The notes under the pieces are model-generated. The model saw only the letters and a list, made by a program, of their open reading frames with translations, ran no database searches and had not been told where the DNA came from. Made by a program: the position numbers and the translations under genes. Shown here in pieces: positions 20,398-32,748 of a DNA stretch of 64,000 bases (position 1 is its first letter; every line of letters starts with the position of its first letter). The stretch lies in NCBI GenBank assembly GCA_038030265.1, contig CM075939.1, positions 52,805,253 through 52,869,252 on the forward strand, read 5' to 3'. This DNA is from Corythucha ciliata (lineage: Eukaryota; Arthropoda; Insecta; Hemiptera; Tingidae).

Positions 20398-22930
20398 ATG
20401 TCTCAGGACGAATCTATAAGTGACATCTTCAATCAAACGCCTCGCCGTGGGGTATGTCGAGGGTGTGGCAGAGACTTCATAAGCTTGAACGGTCACCTGA
20501 GATGGTCCTCGATTTGCCGTGCAGTAGTGGAAAGCCAGGACCATCAGGCTGTCGGCAGTCAGGACTCTCAAGAAGAGCAGACGACGGAATGGAAGGAAAA
20601 ACTGGCCAGTGTATATGGGTCGCAATTTGTTCATGGACCCGGTGAAAGAGCTGATGTTAACTGGGATAGAAGACGGAAGAAAGTAATTCAGTTGCAGGGC
20701 AGACAGTATGACTGGCACAGGAGGTTGAAAAGCTGAGGGTGGATGATGCTCCATCAGAAAGGGTCCTTGTTTATTTGACTGTAATGCTCCAGAGGGACAA
20801 AATGGTGAAGCAAGTTAAGGACATTAGAGTTCTCTTGACCCGAAGAACTCAGCTCTGGTTAGATGGTGAATTTGACATACTAATTGCCGACGCACTGAAT
20901 GCAGACAAGAAACTAGGTATTCGGAAGCAACGCGGCACCCCAAATGAAAATCAGACAGTAAAAACATTTCACCGCTTTATGCTACGAGGAAAAGTGCGGG
21001 AAGCTGTTCAGTGGTTAGAGGAAAGCGGCACAATCTCTGTGTTGCAACCTGACTCAGTAGTGGATTCTGAAGGAACAACAGTCATGCAAGAACTCAAAAA
21101 AAAAAAACATCCAGAACCCTTGATTCCCGAATCTAGCCTAATGGAGTTCCCCGAGGGACAGGAATTACCTCCGTTACTGCCCCCACTGATTACGGCTGAC
21201 CTGGTGGAGAAAGTAGCGAGAAAGCTCCATGGCGGAGGTGGACCAAATGGGACAAGTGCCGAGCAGTGGGTTGACTTCCTATTAAGGCACGGTAGGTCGA
21301 GTATACGCCTAAGGGAAACCGTGGCTGCTTTGGCGTGCCGGCTTAGTGCCGAAGGTGTCCCATGGAGTTCAATTCGAGCACTAATGGCTAGCAGAATGCT
21401 AGCTCTCGATAAATGCCCAGGCGTGCGACCGATTGGTGTTGGTGATTGCCTTATAAGAATCCTCTGTAAATGCATGGCCTTAGTTGCTAGCGACGAAGTT
21501 ACGGAGGCCTGTGGAGGTAGACAACTCTGTGGAGGTCTAAGTGCTGGGATTGAAGGTGGAGTGCAGGCAATTGATGCCTTGTTTCAGGAACGGTCTGTGG
21601 CAGGTTCTAAATGGGGGATGCTAATGGTTGACGCAAAGAATGCATTTAACTCAATGAACCAGATTGTGGCCCTTTGGCAGGCTCACCGCTTATGGCCACG
21701 CTGTGCAAGATTCCTCTACAATACCTACCGTGGACATGCAGAATTGGTGTTCCGTGGCACAGAAGAGCGAATTCTCAGTAGAGAGGGAGTCACCCGAGGG
21801 GATCCGTTGGTCATGCTCTTCTATGGACTTTCGACGCTGCCAATCATCGACACACTCCGGGATCCAGAAATTCAGCAATGCTGGTATGCTGACGACTCTT
21901 CTGCGCAAGGCGGCCTACAGAACCTGAGAACTTGGTGGGCCAGACTGAATGAGGTGGGTCCACACTTCGGATACTTCCCACAAGGTAGTAAGTCGTGCTT
22001 ACTGGTACACCCGGATGATAAAAGCGAAGCCGACGGGATTTTTAGAGATACTGGAATCAAGATAGTCACAGGCCAGCGGTTTCTTGGAGGGTATATTGGT
22101 ACAGAGGAAGGGAAGCAACTCTATCTCGAGCGAAAAATTGACAGTTGGACGAGCTCAGTGAGAAAATTGGCAGCTGCCGGAGAATCTCAGCCACAGTCGG
22201 CCTACGCAGCCTTCACCAAGTCTCTTCAGAACCGGTGGACATTTGTACAAAGAGTTTTGGACAGCGCCGATCAGGCCTATGAACCATTGCGCCAATGTAT
22301 TCAGGCCGAATTTGTTCCCAAGATTGTTGGCGAATCAACCTCGATTTCAACAGAAGAAAATGACTTGTTCTCGTTGCCAGTCTGCAAAGGGGGGTTGGCG
22401 ATAGGTGACCCAGTCAGAATGGCCAAATTGTCGTATGAAACGTCGAAGGCATGCAGTGTGGAACTGACAAGAGCCATCAGATCAGGTGGGGAGTTGAATG
22501 CAGCTGAACATTTCTCAAAGTCAATCGCCGCAAAGAAAGAAGCAAGACAGAAAAGGGATGAGTTGGAGGACGCTCTATTGGAGCATACACTGGCACTGTT
22601 CTCCCCAGGCCGAAGGAGAGCCATTGAGAGATCGATAAAGGCCAAAACACAGAGTAATGCTTCAGGTTGGCTCTCGGTCGTGCCTTTACAAAAGCATGAT
22701 TTCGATCTGTCACCATACGAGTTCAAAGACGCAATCGCCATCAGGTACAAAAGGGAGCCATTCAAGATGCCTAAAACGTGTGATGGATGTGGCAATAGTC
22801 AGTTCACACTGGAACACGCGTTAGACTGCAGAACAGGAGGCCTGGTCACAAAACGCCACAATGAGGTCCGGGATGTACTGGGTGAACTGATGGCAACAGC
22901 ATGGGGCGGCGTGTGGTCCTCCACACGATC
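20398..22930 (+). pseudogene. Reverse transcriptase with N-terminal zinc finger and C-terminal CCHC-RHN domain
   Basis: Almost complete retroelement protein in two frames: 20398-20736, then a frame open from 20712 to 23024, joined by one frameshift between 20712 and 20733. Residues 20-40 of the first part form a C-x2-C-x9-H-x6-C finger. The second part has a reverse transcriptase domain with RPIGVGDCLIRILCK, MLMVDAKNAFNSMN, VTRGDPLVMLFYG and the catalytic YADD (codons from 21885, residue 383 counted from 20739). After a long thumb-like region comes C681-x2-C684-x8-H693-x3-C697 followed by R706-H707-N708. That signature precedes the restriction-like nuclease of R2/NeSL-type elements; here the nuclease core itself is lost, since sequence after about 22920 has no family character. 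Similar proteins are widespread in invertebrates, but I cannot name the clade. The least decayed coding region in the window. Confidence 0.8.
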
Positions 22931-23600
22931 CGTGAATCATCAATCACGCAGTCTTCATTCCTCAAACACCAACATTTCCATAACTCTAAATCCAAAAAAA
23001 TTCTTGGTCGCACATAATCAATAATCAACCCTCAGCCCACATCGACTAATCTTCAATTATTAGTAATCGGGACGTAATCAGCCCTGAAACTTTGAATGGA
23101 ATGAATGGGGATGGTGACTAGGTTGATATTTCTTCGGTGCAACTGGGCCGCTTTGCTGGTTCAAATCTTCAGCAAGCACCCATAAAGCAATTCTGACTTC
23201 TCAAGTAACTGAACAAATCATTCCAGAGCGCGTATTCCTCTAGTATAAAACTGTGGGTAGCTGGAAAGCATTGTATTTCTTGGGTCTATACGGTGTGCTG
23301 ATTACTTTCTATAAATAGACGCTGATTTTCTTTGCGGGAGTGTTTTCGGGTCAATTTACAAAATTGATGGAGTTAAATCACAAGATGCTGTAGTGCAGCG
23401 TATAGGGATCAGTATATTACGATCCAAGGGCGTAATGATGCTCATTACGGTAGAAGGCGACATGAAGCTGCCCCTGGTGAAGCCGAGGGCAGTTTTCGCC
23501 CGATATCGTCATGAGGAATACCGCCTGAGCGTTGTACGCTATTTTTTATACAGCCGAAGTTCATAATTATTATAATAATAATCATAAAACCCTGTATTTA

Positions 23601-23731
23601 AAGCCCCGTTCAGAAGCTATGTGCTATGTATCTGTGGAGTCGTCCATGCAACCAATAAAATTAATTCCTTCGAAAAATGAAGCATTTTGATTGGTTGCAC
23701 AGACTCCACAGACGCATAGCATATGGTTTGC
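23601..23731. mobile_element. TTA-type MITE, diverged copy
   Basis: Left end AAGCCCCGTTCAGAAGC is followed by TCTGTGGAGTC and a tract mirrored near the right end by GACTCCACAGA. TTA precedes the left end (23598-23600) and recurs at the right border (23732-23734). The right terminus is degenerate. Related to 23994-24173 and 48471-48590 by the GTTCACAAGCTC-like end and the TGGTTGCA core words. Three-base TTA duplication is typical of PIF/Harbinger-mobilised elements. Confidence 0.6.
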
Positions 23732-23993
23732 TTAATAAACTGAAGTGAACACACACTCTAGCCTGCGAATGGAAGGATGACTTAGCTGATACAGAAAGAA
23801 CTTAAATCGCCTCTCAGCGTAATTTACAGTGCTTATTTTTGTGTTTTTATGGCTAATGTACAATTTAAAAACAAAATTAGGAAGAACAAAATTATAAAAA
23901 AACAATAAAAGACCTAAAAGAAGACGCAGTGCGCTGATATTTTTCCTTACGCCCCGCTCAAGGTTCTCCCAGTGGGCGAATTTCGATTCTTTA

Positions 23994-24173
23994 AGGCCCG
24001 TTCACAAGCTCTATGTTTGTGTTGTGTGGTGTCTATGCAACCAATAAAAATGCTTCATTTTTCGAGGGAATACATTTGTTTGGTTGCATAGACTCCACAG
24101 AAGCTCTATGTTTACGTTCTGTGGAGTCTATGCAGCCAAACAAATTTACTCCCTCGGTCTTGTGAACAGTGCC
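23994..24173. mobile_element. TTA-type MITE
   Basis: Starts AGGCCCGTTCACAAGCTC after TTA (23991-23993) and ends TCTTGTGAACAGTGCC before TTA (24174-24176). It contains two more internal copies of AGCTCTATGTTTRYGTTSTG, so it may be a composite or internally duplicated member. No coding capacity. Confidence 0.7.
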
Positions 24174-24600
24174 TTACGCCCGGCTGTACAAAAAATGATG
24201 TTATTGATGGTCAATAGTCATTGAGATCACCTTCTTACTCTTGAAATGGATCTAAGCATGGTAATTTCAATTGAATTGTATTCTCTTTTCCGGGTATTGG
24301 CTCTCTCGTTAAGCTTTGCTCATTAATTAACTTGTTGAAAGTTTGTTAACAAGCCGATTTGACGGCCATGCCGTCTAAAACTGCCCATATTTTCCGCCCG
24401 TTGCCTGTTTCCTCTTAGTATCATGCAAACCAGGCTAATCACTCCGGGTTTCATTTTATAAGAGCGGCATTGACCTAATTGCTCCCCCCTCCCTTCTCAC
24501 AATTCTAATTTGAAGGATTTTTTTTACATCAATTCAAAATAAACAGTTCCCCAAACCCCGCCACATTCTCTCATCCTGTGCACTAACAACGCGAGAATTT

Positions 24601-24617
24601 CTTCTCTTTCTCTCTCA

Positions 24618-24649
<32 letters not shown>

Positions 24650-24655
24650 TTCTCA
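24601..24655. repeat. CT/TCTC microsatellite
   Basis: About 55 bp of imperfect CT dinucleotide repeat with interspersed TTTC units. No adjacent gene gives it a regulatory reading. Confidence 0.9.
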
Positions 24656-25957
24656 TTCCTGGTTTTGTTTTCACCGTTGAGCGAACATTTTCGGTATTTG
24701 ATCGGCGACGCATAAAATAATAACGATGGGGAAAAGGCAAATTGAATCACCCGTTTTAAACGCTAAACAGGAAGAGTGTGAGAGGAAGCCAATTAAATAA
24801 AATTTAAACATCCAACTCGCCCTCTGATTTTTAGTTTTTGGGTAACTATTTCATCGAATTACTAACGCTCAGAAAGTAAAAACTTTTGAAACTCCAAGTA
24901 AAATGGCAGTGAAAAAACCAACTCAAGACTGATGCACCGTGACCGTTTCGTTAGATTCGCCGAAAAAGTTTCCGCGAAAGTTGTGCCAGTTTTTCTTTCA
25001 TTCACTCTTATATTTTATAGGATATTTGATAGCTCGGACAAGATAAAGACTTTATCCCGCAATAGTTTTTTTGTATTATAGTTTAACAGGTGGTGGGATA
25101 CTGGAGGTTACGCATCGTTTAACTCGTATTTAAGTTTTAAAATTGGAATCAGTTTATTGAGCTTTATCTAGAGTCACCAGTTTATTGGGCCATTAGGTTA
25201 GGAGTGATCAGGTCTAGTTCTACTATACTTTTCTATTAAACAAATTAAACAAATGAAACTTCAGACTTCGTGGAAGTCTCGCATACAATTTCTTCCACGA
25301 AGCTCATTCCAAGCCATTATACGTTGTTAGAGGAGGATCCTAATGGTCAATTTCAACGTCTGTTAAAATACTAACGTATTCGATGCATTAATCGTATTTA
25401 CAGAAGGGAGAAACTCCTCTCAAACACTTCAGAAGTCCAGACGCCCCTCTCCAACACTTTCGCTAAGCGTGCCATACTGCAGTCTCATCACCGCTGTATC
25501 GACCGGGCAATTGTCAGTATTTATCCCCCAGAACCTGATAGTTCCTGCGGGAAACCCGGTGATTTTCCTTCGGGAAATGGCGGCTCAGTCACGCGATTGT
25601 TCATTTGCCTCGATCAAGATTTGGAAACGTCTAAACTAGCGTGCTCAAATATACGCCGTATATATATAAAAGAACTTGAATACAACGCATATCATATACG
25701 AACGGTATACTCGCGGCGGCAGTAAGTTCATTAATTTATAAAACAAACAAAGATAAAATGAATATTGCTGCGCAATGGTTGTTGGTCGAGGCGGAGTAAT
25801 GCAATTACGCTTAGCAAAGAAACCGTTTTTCTTTCCCCGTTCGAATAATTAAGGTTCCAAGTCAATTTAGTGCAATATATCGTCTGGAAAAGAAGTTAAA
25901 TTAACCTGAGAAACACGAAAGGGGAAACCGTATAGTTTTCTGAAAGCCTGAAAGATA

Positions 25958-26105
25958 CACTGAGAAAAAAAGTAATAATCGCCAGAATTACGGTTATCAT
26001 TACCGATTCAAAAGGTTTTATCTCAGCCGACCGTTCTCTATATGAAACATACTGTTTGAAAACGGTTAAAATATAGTACGATATTTTAAACCGATTCCTT
26101 ATCTA
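25958..26105 (+). mobile_element. CACTG-type transposon end
   Basis: Begins CACTGAGAAAAAAAG and carries ACGGTT/ACCGATT words resembling those in the complete element at 42069-44802. No matching right end was found nearby, so this is a terminal fragment or solo end. CACTR ends point to the CMC (CACTA/Chapaev) group; this is inference from the terminus alone. Confidence 0.4.
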
Positions 26106-26454
26106 ACGAATGAACTTTCACCTGTTTCTAATTTACTGTCTGGAATTTAATGGTCACAGACCAGTGCTGGCGACTTGGGGGGGGGGGGAGAACTCTCTGG
26201 CCCGTTTAGACTGGCGAGTTAAGCTCTCGAGAGCTGAAAAACTCTCAAATGTAAACGCAGCTTTAAGTGGGCAATTTTCAGGTCCATTTCGCCCCAGCCA
26301 AAAAGGCCTCCATATTAAGGGTTGTCGGCGCAGCCGAAAATGGCTCGTTTGTGCCTTTTTTTTTTTTTTTTGCCTCCGCCTCACGTGATTAGCCAAATAC
26401 AGTGATCTATCGAGGTACTTGTGCGCAGTTACTTTATGAGAGGAAGCTTTCGGG

Positions 26455-26900
26455 GCTAGTCTACGCCTGAAATTGAGAAAAAAAAGGCTCTCAGTTTCTG
26501 TACGTCCTTGTTAGGCGGCTAAAATTTATAAGACATGCCAAATTGCTTTTTTTTGGGTGGTTTCGCGGCTAAAAAAGTTGAAAAATCTGAGATTATTGGC
26601 TAAAATTGAGAAAAAGCGCTCATTCATGCCTCTAAAATTGATAAAATGCGTCAATTTGTCGTTGTTGAACAAACTTCCAGGCCAAGTTTGAGAAAAAACC
26701 CTCTTGTGTTCGGGCAAATCCACGACTTAAAAGGCAAAGCGATGATTCACGTCTAAAATTAAGAAAAAAGCGATCATTAAAAGTTTGGCTCAAGGAAAGT
26801 GCCAACCTCGCGAAATGATTTTTATAACGGGAAAACGGGCGAGATAAAGGCATGAAAATTTAATTTTTGAAGCGCCAAAACAAAATTGGTAGTCAGAAAG
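26455..26900 (-). repeat. Family I minisatellite, reverse orientation
   Basis: Units such as GGCTAAAATTGAGAAAAAGC and its variants are the reverse complement of the family I unit at 1-845. About 10-12 diverged units are visible. Short antisense open frames here are by-products of the repeat. Confidence 0.75.
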
Positions 26901-27011
26901 AGCCAAACCCTCGATTTTGGTCAATTGGAAACGCAAAGGATGATAAGGGGCTCATAATAGATTTCCGCCCCGTGGGCTTCGAGAGGTCTAGGTACGTCAC
27001 TGCGATCCGAG

Positions 27012-27197
27012 TATTGCCCTATTTGCCATAAGACTGTGGCTCAGCACTCTCGGCTTCGTGTGGGCGTTCAACAAATTGCGCACCGCGGGTGAGGAGCCCG
27101 CTTAATACGGGTACGATTGCGGCACGATGTGCAAAGCTCGATCAGGATGTGTCGCATGAAATGGAAGAAATCCCCCTCCCTCACCTGAAAAAAAAAA
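27012..27197 (+). mobile_element. 5'-truncated SINE relative
   Basis: Shares the SINE core with 6312-6606: a segment around CTCGGCTTCGTGTGGGC, then TTCAACAAA and GCGCACCG, and a TAATACGGGTACGA-like stretch. The tRNA-like head is missing and the 3' third differs, ending in about 10 A. It therefore belongs to a diverged subfamily or an old copy. Confidence 0.75.
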
Positions 27198-28886
27198 TTC
27201 TCAAATTTTGCCGCCTAGGGCTACAGCCCCGGTAGTCCCCTATCTATAGAAACCCCCCCCCCCTTGGGTTTCATGCTAAAACCTGGAGGACATGTTTGTA
27301 AAACGCTAAGTGTTGTGGATGACAAACAGTTTCCTAAAGGATTTGTTGACGCTACTATCGGGCCATTCTCCCCCGCTCATCATTGAGATCGACGGGTTCA
27401 CTCACCGAGCGGCGAATAATTCCCCGGATCGAGCTCCTTTTCTCTATATTACTATCGCACAACATAACGCCCTAAAAAGGTCGTAAGGGACGTTTTTCGA
27501 AAAGAACCGTTTTATAACAAAATTGCTTGCTTCAAGGTTTCAACTGACCACCTCACAATAAATAACGCTCCAAAATTGCTTTATTGTAAAAAGAAGTAAC
27601 AAAGTTGCAAAATACCTGCCACTGAGAAGAGAAAAAAAGTTGAAATAATCGTGCAAAATTAAAAGTTGGCGTTGTTTTAGGAAGGGAAATATTTTATTAT
27701 GAATTAATAAAAAATGGAGATGAATAAGGCGCGGTGTTGATCATCTCCCCCGTCATCATTTTTAATTTTCAAAGGATATTTTGTATTTTTCTTTGCCCCG
27801 TGAAAGTTAAAGGGGAGCTCTTCTCCCAAAAACTTGTTCTTCAGGTAGGCTGCCTCACTTTTTCCTTTTTTACACCAGGCACCCTATGGCAACCCTTCTG
27901 AACTTTTTAAAAAAGGAAGATTCTCGGACAGTCTCCCCTACCCCAATGTTTACTAAGCGCATGATTATTTTACGAGTAGACCTTCCTTTTTTTTTTTCAT
28001 TTGTTTTTACATATTTATTTAGATCTTTTGTGAAGGTGAGGACACCATCAGGTAGAAAAAACGTTGTTTTCCTTTCCGCATTTGGGAGGTCTTTGAGGTT
28101 GTCATTCTGTAGAAAAAACGGGGATTCGTGAACACATCATGCATACAAAATGACCGTACATGCCATCTTCCTCCAAGCTGATGCCAGAAGATATCCATTT
28201 CCTCGTCAAATATCGTTATGGGTTTAGGGGGTTTCGTTACCACCAACCATATAATTTGCAGTGTTTTTTTTTCCCCTATATCCTCGTTCGTCCTTCAGCG
28301 AGTGGGAGCATTGAGCTAGGGACTTGATTACAGCGTGCAATTTTCACAAACGAGAGAGTGGAAAATGGAAGGTTTTCACGAGCACGCATATTATATTTAA
28401 GTCACTCAGAGTTAGTTCTAAGGCGTCTGTATGAGACAGATGCACGTCTAATATCGATCTCTGGCACACATTCTCCCTCATTTCTCACTTATAACTTTTA
28501 CAGCCTGTGCCAGTAATGAAATGCGAATGACTTCTTGCTACTTCCAACCTTTTTTCTTTTTCCTTTTTTACTTTATTCAACTCTACGATGTCTGCTTCTG
28601 AAGTTGTAAAAAATGTACGTAATTGGAGAGCTTTTCGCGATGGAAGGATGCCGGTCGTTTATGGGGTATAGGGAAAGTGATAAACCACAGACAAAATTAG
28701 GAGAGAGAACAGTTCGAAACAATAAAATCTTGAAGAGGAGTGAAATCGCCTTTCCGACGTCCACAACAGTCTCTTTGAGTGCTTTCATTTAACTCAGGGG
28801 CCAGTTAGACGCCTTTCTGAATTTTTGGAAGCTATAAAAAGCTTTCGGTAGCATTCAAAAAGCAGAGAAAAATATCTGTAACAAGT

Positions 28887-29075
28887 AATGATATAAATTA
28901 ATTAACTGATGTCCGAACGTCTCGGGAAGGCAAAGCCTAACACAATTCGAGCTTCGAGAAAAAATGGGCTCCCGAAGCTCGAATTGTGTTAGGCTTTGCT
29001 TTCCCGAGTCGTCCGGACATCATTTAATTAATTTATATCTTTATTTAAAATACAGGCGACAGAATTCATCGTATC
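28887..29075. mobile_element. 189-bp insertion carrying a 67-bp-arm hairpin
   Basis: Arms 28890-28956 and 28972-29039 pair with about four mismatches around a loop of about 15 nt. The 189-bp segment is bordered by an exact 14-bp direct repeat TATCTGTAACAAGT (28873-28886 and 29076-29089), so it behaves as an insertion with a long target duplication. No coding potential. It could be a fold-back element or a retroposed hairpin RNA; there is no A tail. Confidence 0.7.
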
Positions 29076-31035
29076 TATCTGTAACAAGTTAACAAAAAAA
29101 AATTGGGCAACATTGTATAATTTAGTGAAAATAGTGTTCCAATGCGTGCCCACGTTGCTCCTTGTCGACGCGTGGTGTGCCGTATAGCAGACATTAATTC
29201 AATTTTAAACTGCCACCCCTCTCCCACCGGAAGGAAAAATACAGAAAGAAAACGAATATTTCACGAAATAAAAACAGAGTGGCGTGCAAACACTCTCCAG
29301 GAGCTACCCGAAGAGCATCTTTCAACCTTTTTCTTTTTTATAATCTTCAAGTTTTCCTGCGAGCAAACAGAAATGTATAAGTAGGCGAGGAGGGAAAAAC
29401 TCCCAGTTATAGCCACAGGAAAAATAGTCCATCGCCCCTTTATAGTGCCTCCACTATTGTTCAATTTACTTCGCTGTCAGTCACTATTCAGTCAGAGAGA
29501 AAAAGCACTTACCCTCTGGCGGCCTTTTGTTTGACTGCGGGAGTAACAATAACTTCACTTATCGTGGCTTTTGAGGATCCTTTTCACGATATTTTCACCT
29601 TCGTCAACAGACTTTTTTTTTTCTCATTTTTTGAAAATCTCATCTTTTGCCTCGGGAGGGTTAACAGCACTTCGTTTTGATCCACGGCGAAATGTTTGAA
29701 ATATTCTAAAAGGGAGAGAAAAAAAAAGAGGAGGGTGGGTCTCATCGGTCTGTAGTATACACCGTGTTGCTCATTACCTCCACGGTGATTGACGTACCCG
29801 CCTAAGGAATGGGGGACGCAGGGAGCGAGATGGGAAATATTTAAAAACTTTGATCCATCGCTACACACGATTCTTATAGATGTGTTTTAGTCGTCCCGAC
29901 CAGTTGCAGCTAGTTGAGAGGACCCAGTTTCCACCCACCTCAGCCAACAAAGATAACTGAGCCATCCCAAATATTTTGTTGTGGATGGTTTTAAGAAATG
30001 TCTCTATTTTACTCAATTCTCATAATAATAACGTTATTAAACCATTCTCATCGTCCCATCAGGAACACCCGCTGAACGTTGAAAATTAAATCACGAACAG
30101 AAGAGAACGGCGGAAAAATCGAATTTCTCCTCGTTCAATTCCTCAAGATGCCGATGATCGGGGAAGCTGTTGGTGTGGAGGGGCAGAGGAGAATTGAAAA
30201 CTAATTATAAGACTTCGCGAATAACAACAGATAGAGCCTCGTTTTGACCTCATTTCGAAAAAAAAAAGATTAAATTCCTTCGAAGGGGAAAGCTCGAAGG
30301 GTTTGAATGGTGAAGAAGGGGAAAGCTTTTAAAACTAGCTCCCTCCCCGCACCATTCCATATGACTCATCAATAGTATATTGTACAACGAGTGAGTAAAG
30401 TGTGAATTTACTTGCGAGTTGTAATTTGTAAGCACGAGCCGCAGGCGAAACAACGAGCAAGGAAATTCACCATTTCTTGCTCGGCCACGAATGATTAAAA
30501 AATATTTACTCACTAGTGAGTAAAGTTGTGATTTATGAGACCAGTAAAAAACAACTTTATTCCTTCTACGTAAAATATAAATGGCATACTTTACCCGCAA
30601 GTCGCGAGAAAAAGAAGTTTTCCTCTGTGACTTTCCTTTTTTACCCCCCTCCCTCTCCATGACACTCTAGATCAGAAAGAACCGAACAAGAAGTCGAGCC
30701 GAAAGATATATGTTTTTAAAGTAAAACAATTCCCTCTTACCCCCCCCCCCATCACACACAGAACCAAATTAACACAGTCGACACACGCCTAGCATTTCTC
30801 TTTAAAAGGGGAAGCTATTTTAGCTGAACGTATAATTAGTTTTGGGAAATGTTCCCGAGTAAAGAGAGTTTTCGCTATAGTAGTGCGTATAGTGGCAAGA
30901 CAATGAATGTATCCGCATTGTTGCTTCTGTGTAACTCGTATAGTTCGTCAAGGGCTATAAACTACGACGCCAATGAATGATGAAAGGGGCGGGAGGGTAG
31001 GAGAAAGAGAAAGTGGAGAATGACCGTTTTAAGCT

Positions 31036-31079
31036 TTCATAATCCGTCGCCGAGAATATATTACCTCATAAATATGAAT
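31036..31079 (+). repeat. 44-bp dispersed repeat, left copy
   Basis: Starts TTCATAATCCG and ends ATAAATATGAAT, with GAGAATATATTACCT in the middle. It matches 45100-45143 at all but two or three positions. The copies lie on either side of the Harbinger and CACTR elements, about 14 kb apart, same orientation. Confidence 0.75.
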
Positions 31080-31619
31080 TGGGAGCGATACCTGTCACGC
31101 TAAGTTGTAAGAGTGAAGTATAGAGCTGTGTAAGTATACGTGATGCCACGCTAACAGTTTAAGGTTCCAGACCGTTTTCCATGGACTTCTACCGACAAAG
31201 TTAGCTGGCTTGTTCAAAAGGCTGATCATGAAGAACTGCTAGTTTGAATCAACGATACGCTGTATAATTAGAGACAAATCAAACAGAAAAGTAAATTCCT
31301 CTATACTGCGGGTCTTCTTCGCTGAACCAGAAATATGACCAACAAAATTTAGTAATTCATCTCTAAAGGGGCCCACACACGGTCAAACATGCTTGACAAG
31401 CATGTTTACCAACCTCGCTTGACAAGCAGATTTGATCGTGTGTGGGGTCATGTTTGAAGGTTTGACATCACGTTTGACGGTTTTCAGTCACTGCCAGAAA
31501 ATTTGCTCTCAAACATTTGGTTTGACAAACATGTTTGATCGTGTGTGTGTGTGTTTCAAACCATCAAACCTTCAAACCATAAAGATTATTAAAGATTATT
31601 AATTAAGAAACGTGGAACA

Positions 31620-31701
31620 TTTTATATATTCACATACACGTATTTGTCATGAACCATTTAATAAACTGAACGATCAAAGCATAATATGTTAATACACAAC
31701 A
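31620..31701 (-). repeat. 3' LTR of the Mag-like Gypsy
   Basis: 82 bp, matching 36602-36680 over its whole length apart from two adjacent-region substitutions and an extra 3 bp near 31682. It is preceded (minus-strand sense) by a 13-bp purine tract at 31702-31714 that fits a polypurine tract. Confidence 0.85.
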
Positions 31702-31744
31702 ATTCTCCTCCCCTAACAAAAAATATTTTTTTGTTTTAGTTGTT

Positions 31745-31946
31745 TTAGTCTGTACTGATATCTTGACCAATCTTCCTCATTTGATCCACATGGCGCCTGT
31801 GAGAGATGACTCCAGAACGAATTGTATAATGGATTCCCGATTTCGAAGATATTTCGTTGGTCCAAGTAGCACTGTACTCTTTAAAAATCTTTATCGGAGG
31901 ATTCGAGCCTGATAGTGATAACCCTACCACCAGCTTTAATGATACC
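31745..31946 (-). pseudogene. Gypsy pol C-terminal tail
   Basis: The frame ends in HRRHVDQMRKIGQDISTD, the typical last segment of Mag-like pol proteins after the integrase. Preceding residues (KIFKEYSATWTNEISS) resemble the GPY-type module. It is separated from the integrase core by an unexplained 0.8 kb. A sequence resembling a splice acceptor (TTTTTTCGTCCGCAG) lies just upstream of the frame, but I have no evidence that it is used. Confidence 0.65.
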
Positions 31947-32748
31947 TGCGGACGAAAAAAGAGTGCAAATAGTAATAACAGCCACTATTTCAAATAAATG
32001 TAATTGTTGATATTCACCTTTTATGCACTCGTATGCAGAGGTGTATCCATGAAAGGTTTTTTAACAGTTGTCTCTTTCGTAGCGGTGAAACACTGAGCAG
32101 TATTGTTACTTAAAAGGTTTTTATCACATGCACAAGGCTCCTTGTCAAGTATTGGTCCTTTTCGATGCATGAGTTAATTATTGAGCACTAGGAATAGACG
32201 AAGACGAGTATTATTAGTATTATACTAATCAACACTAGGTACATATCACCAACACGACTTTACTTACCACTTCTTTACGAACTTCCTGATCATTTGTAGG
32301 GGTGTCGAAAAATATCGACACTTGCCAGCTTCTTCAACGCGGTCGTAGTCTATGTAGAGTAGAAAGCCTGGCATTTTCAAAAAGCACAAGGGCAAGGAAG
32401 CGAAAGTTCAACGCTTTAGGTGGGATGTTTTCGACAAAGTTGAAAAGAACAAACTGTCGACGCTAAATTACCTGTTTCAGTATTTTCGGCCAGATCAGAA
32501 ACACCCCGTAATAGAATTGAGAAAAAGGCGACTGAAGACTTGACAAGACTGAACTGACTTATGACTTTATTATTTTAGCTCACAACTTTCGACTTTCCGA
32601 GCACATGGCACAGACCACCAAGACAAGACTCACTGTGATTCACAGCCTTACGAAATAATCAAGACTACCGACCGAGACACTGTGACGTCACGAGTTCAGA
32701 ACATGTTCGTCAAGCCGCTTTTTCCGGTATGTTTCTTCCCATAATATG
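31947..32748. other. Unidentified insert inside the Gypsy
   Basis: About 0.8 kb between integrase core and pol tail. It includes a 20-bp palindrome-like GTGTCGAAAAATATCGACAC at about 32309, a possible AATAAA on the minus strand near 32570, and a donor-like GTAAGT on the minus strand near 32270. It may be a solo LTR or other insertion, since the integrase loses family character exactly at its edge. Not identified. Confidence 0.4.

Larger units (their letters stand above)
22931..31366. other. Gene-poor stretch with small mobile elements
   Basis: No protein gene is supported across this 8.4 kb. It holds two TTA-type MITEs (23601-23731, 23994-24173), a CT microsatellite (24601-24655), a CACTG-type element end (25958), reversed family I minisatellite (26455-26900), a SINE relative (27012-27197) and a long hairpin (28890-29039). 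Intervening DNA is A/T-rich with C, G or T runs. Open frames here are short and without motifs. Confidence 0.55.
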
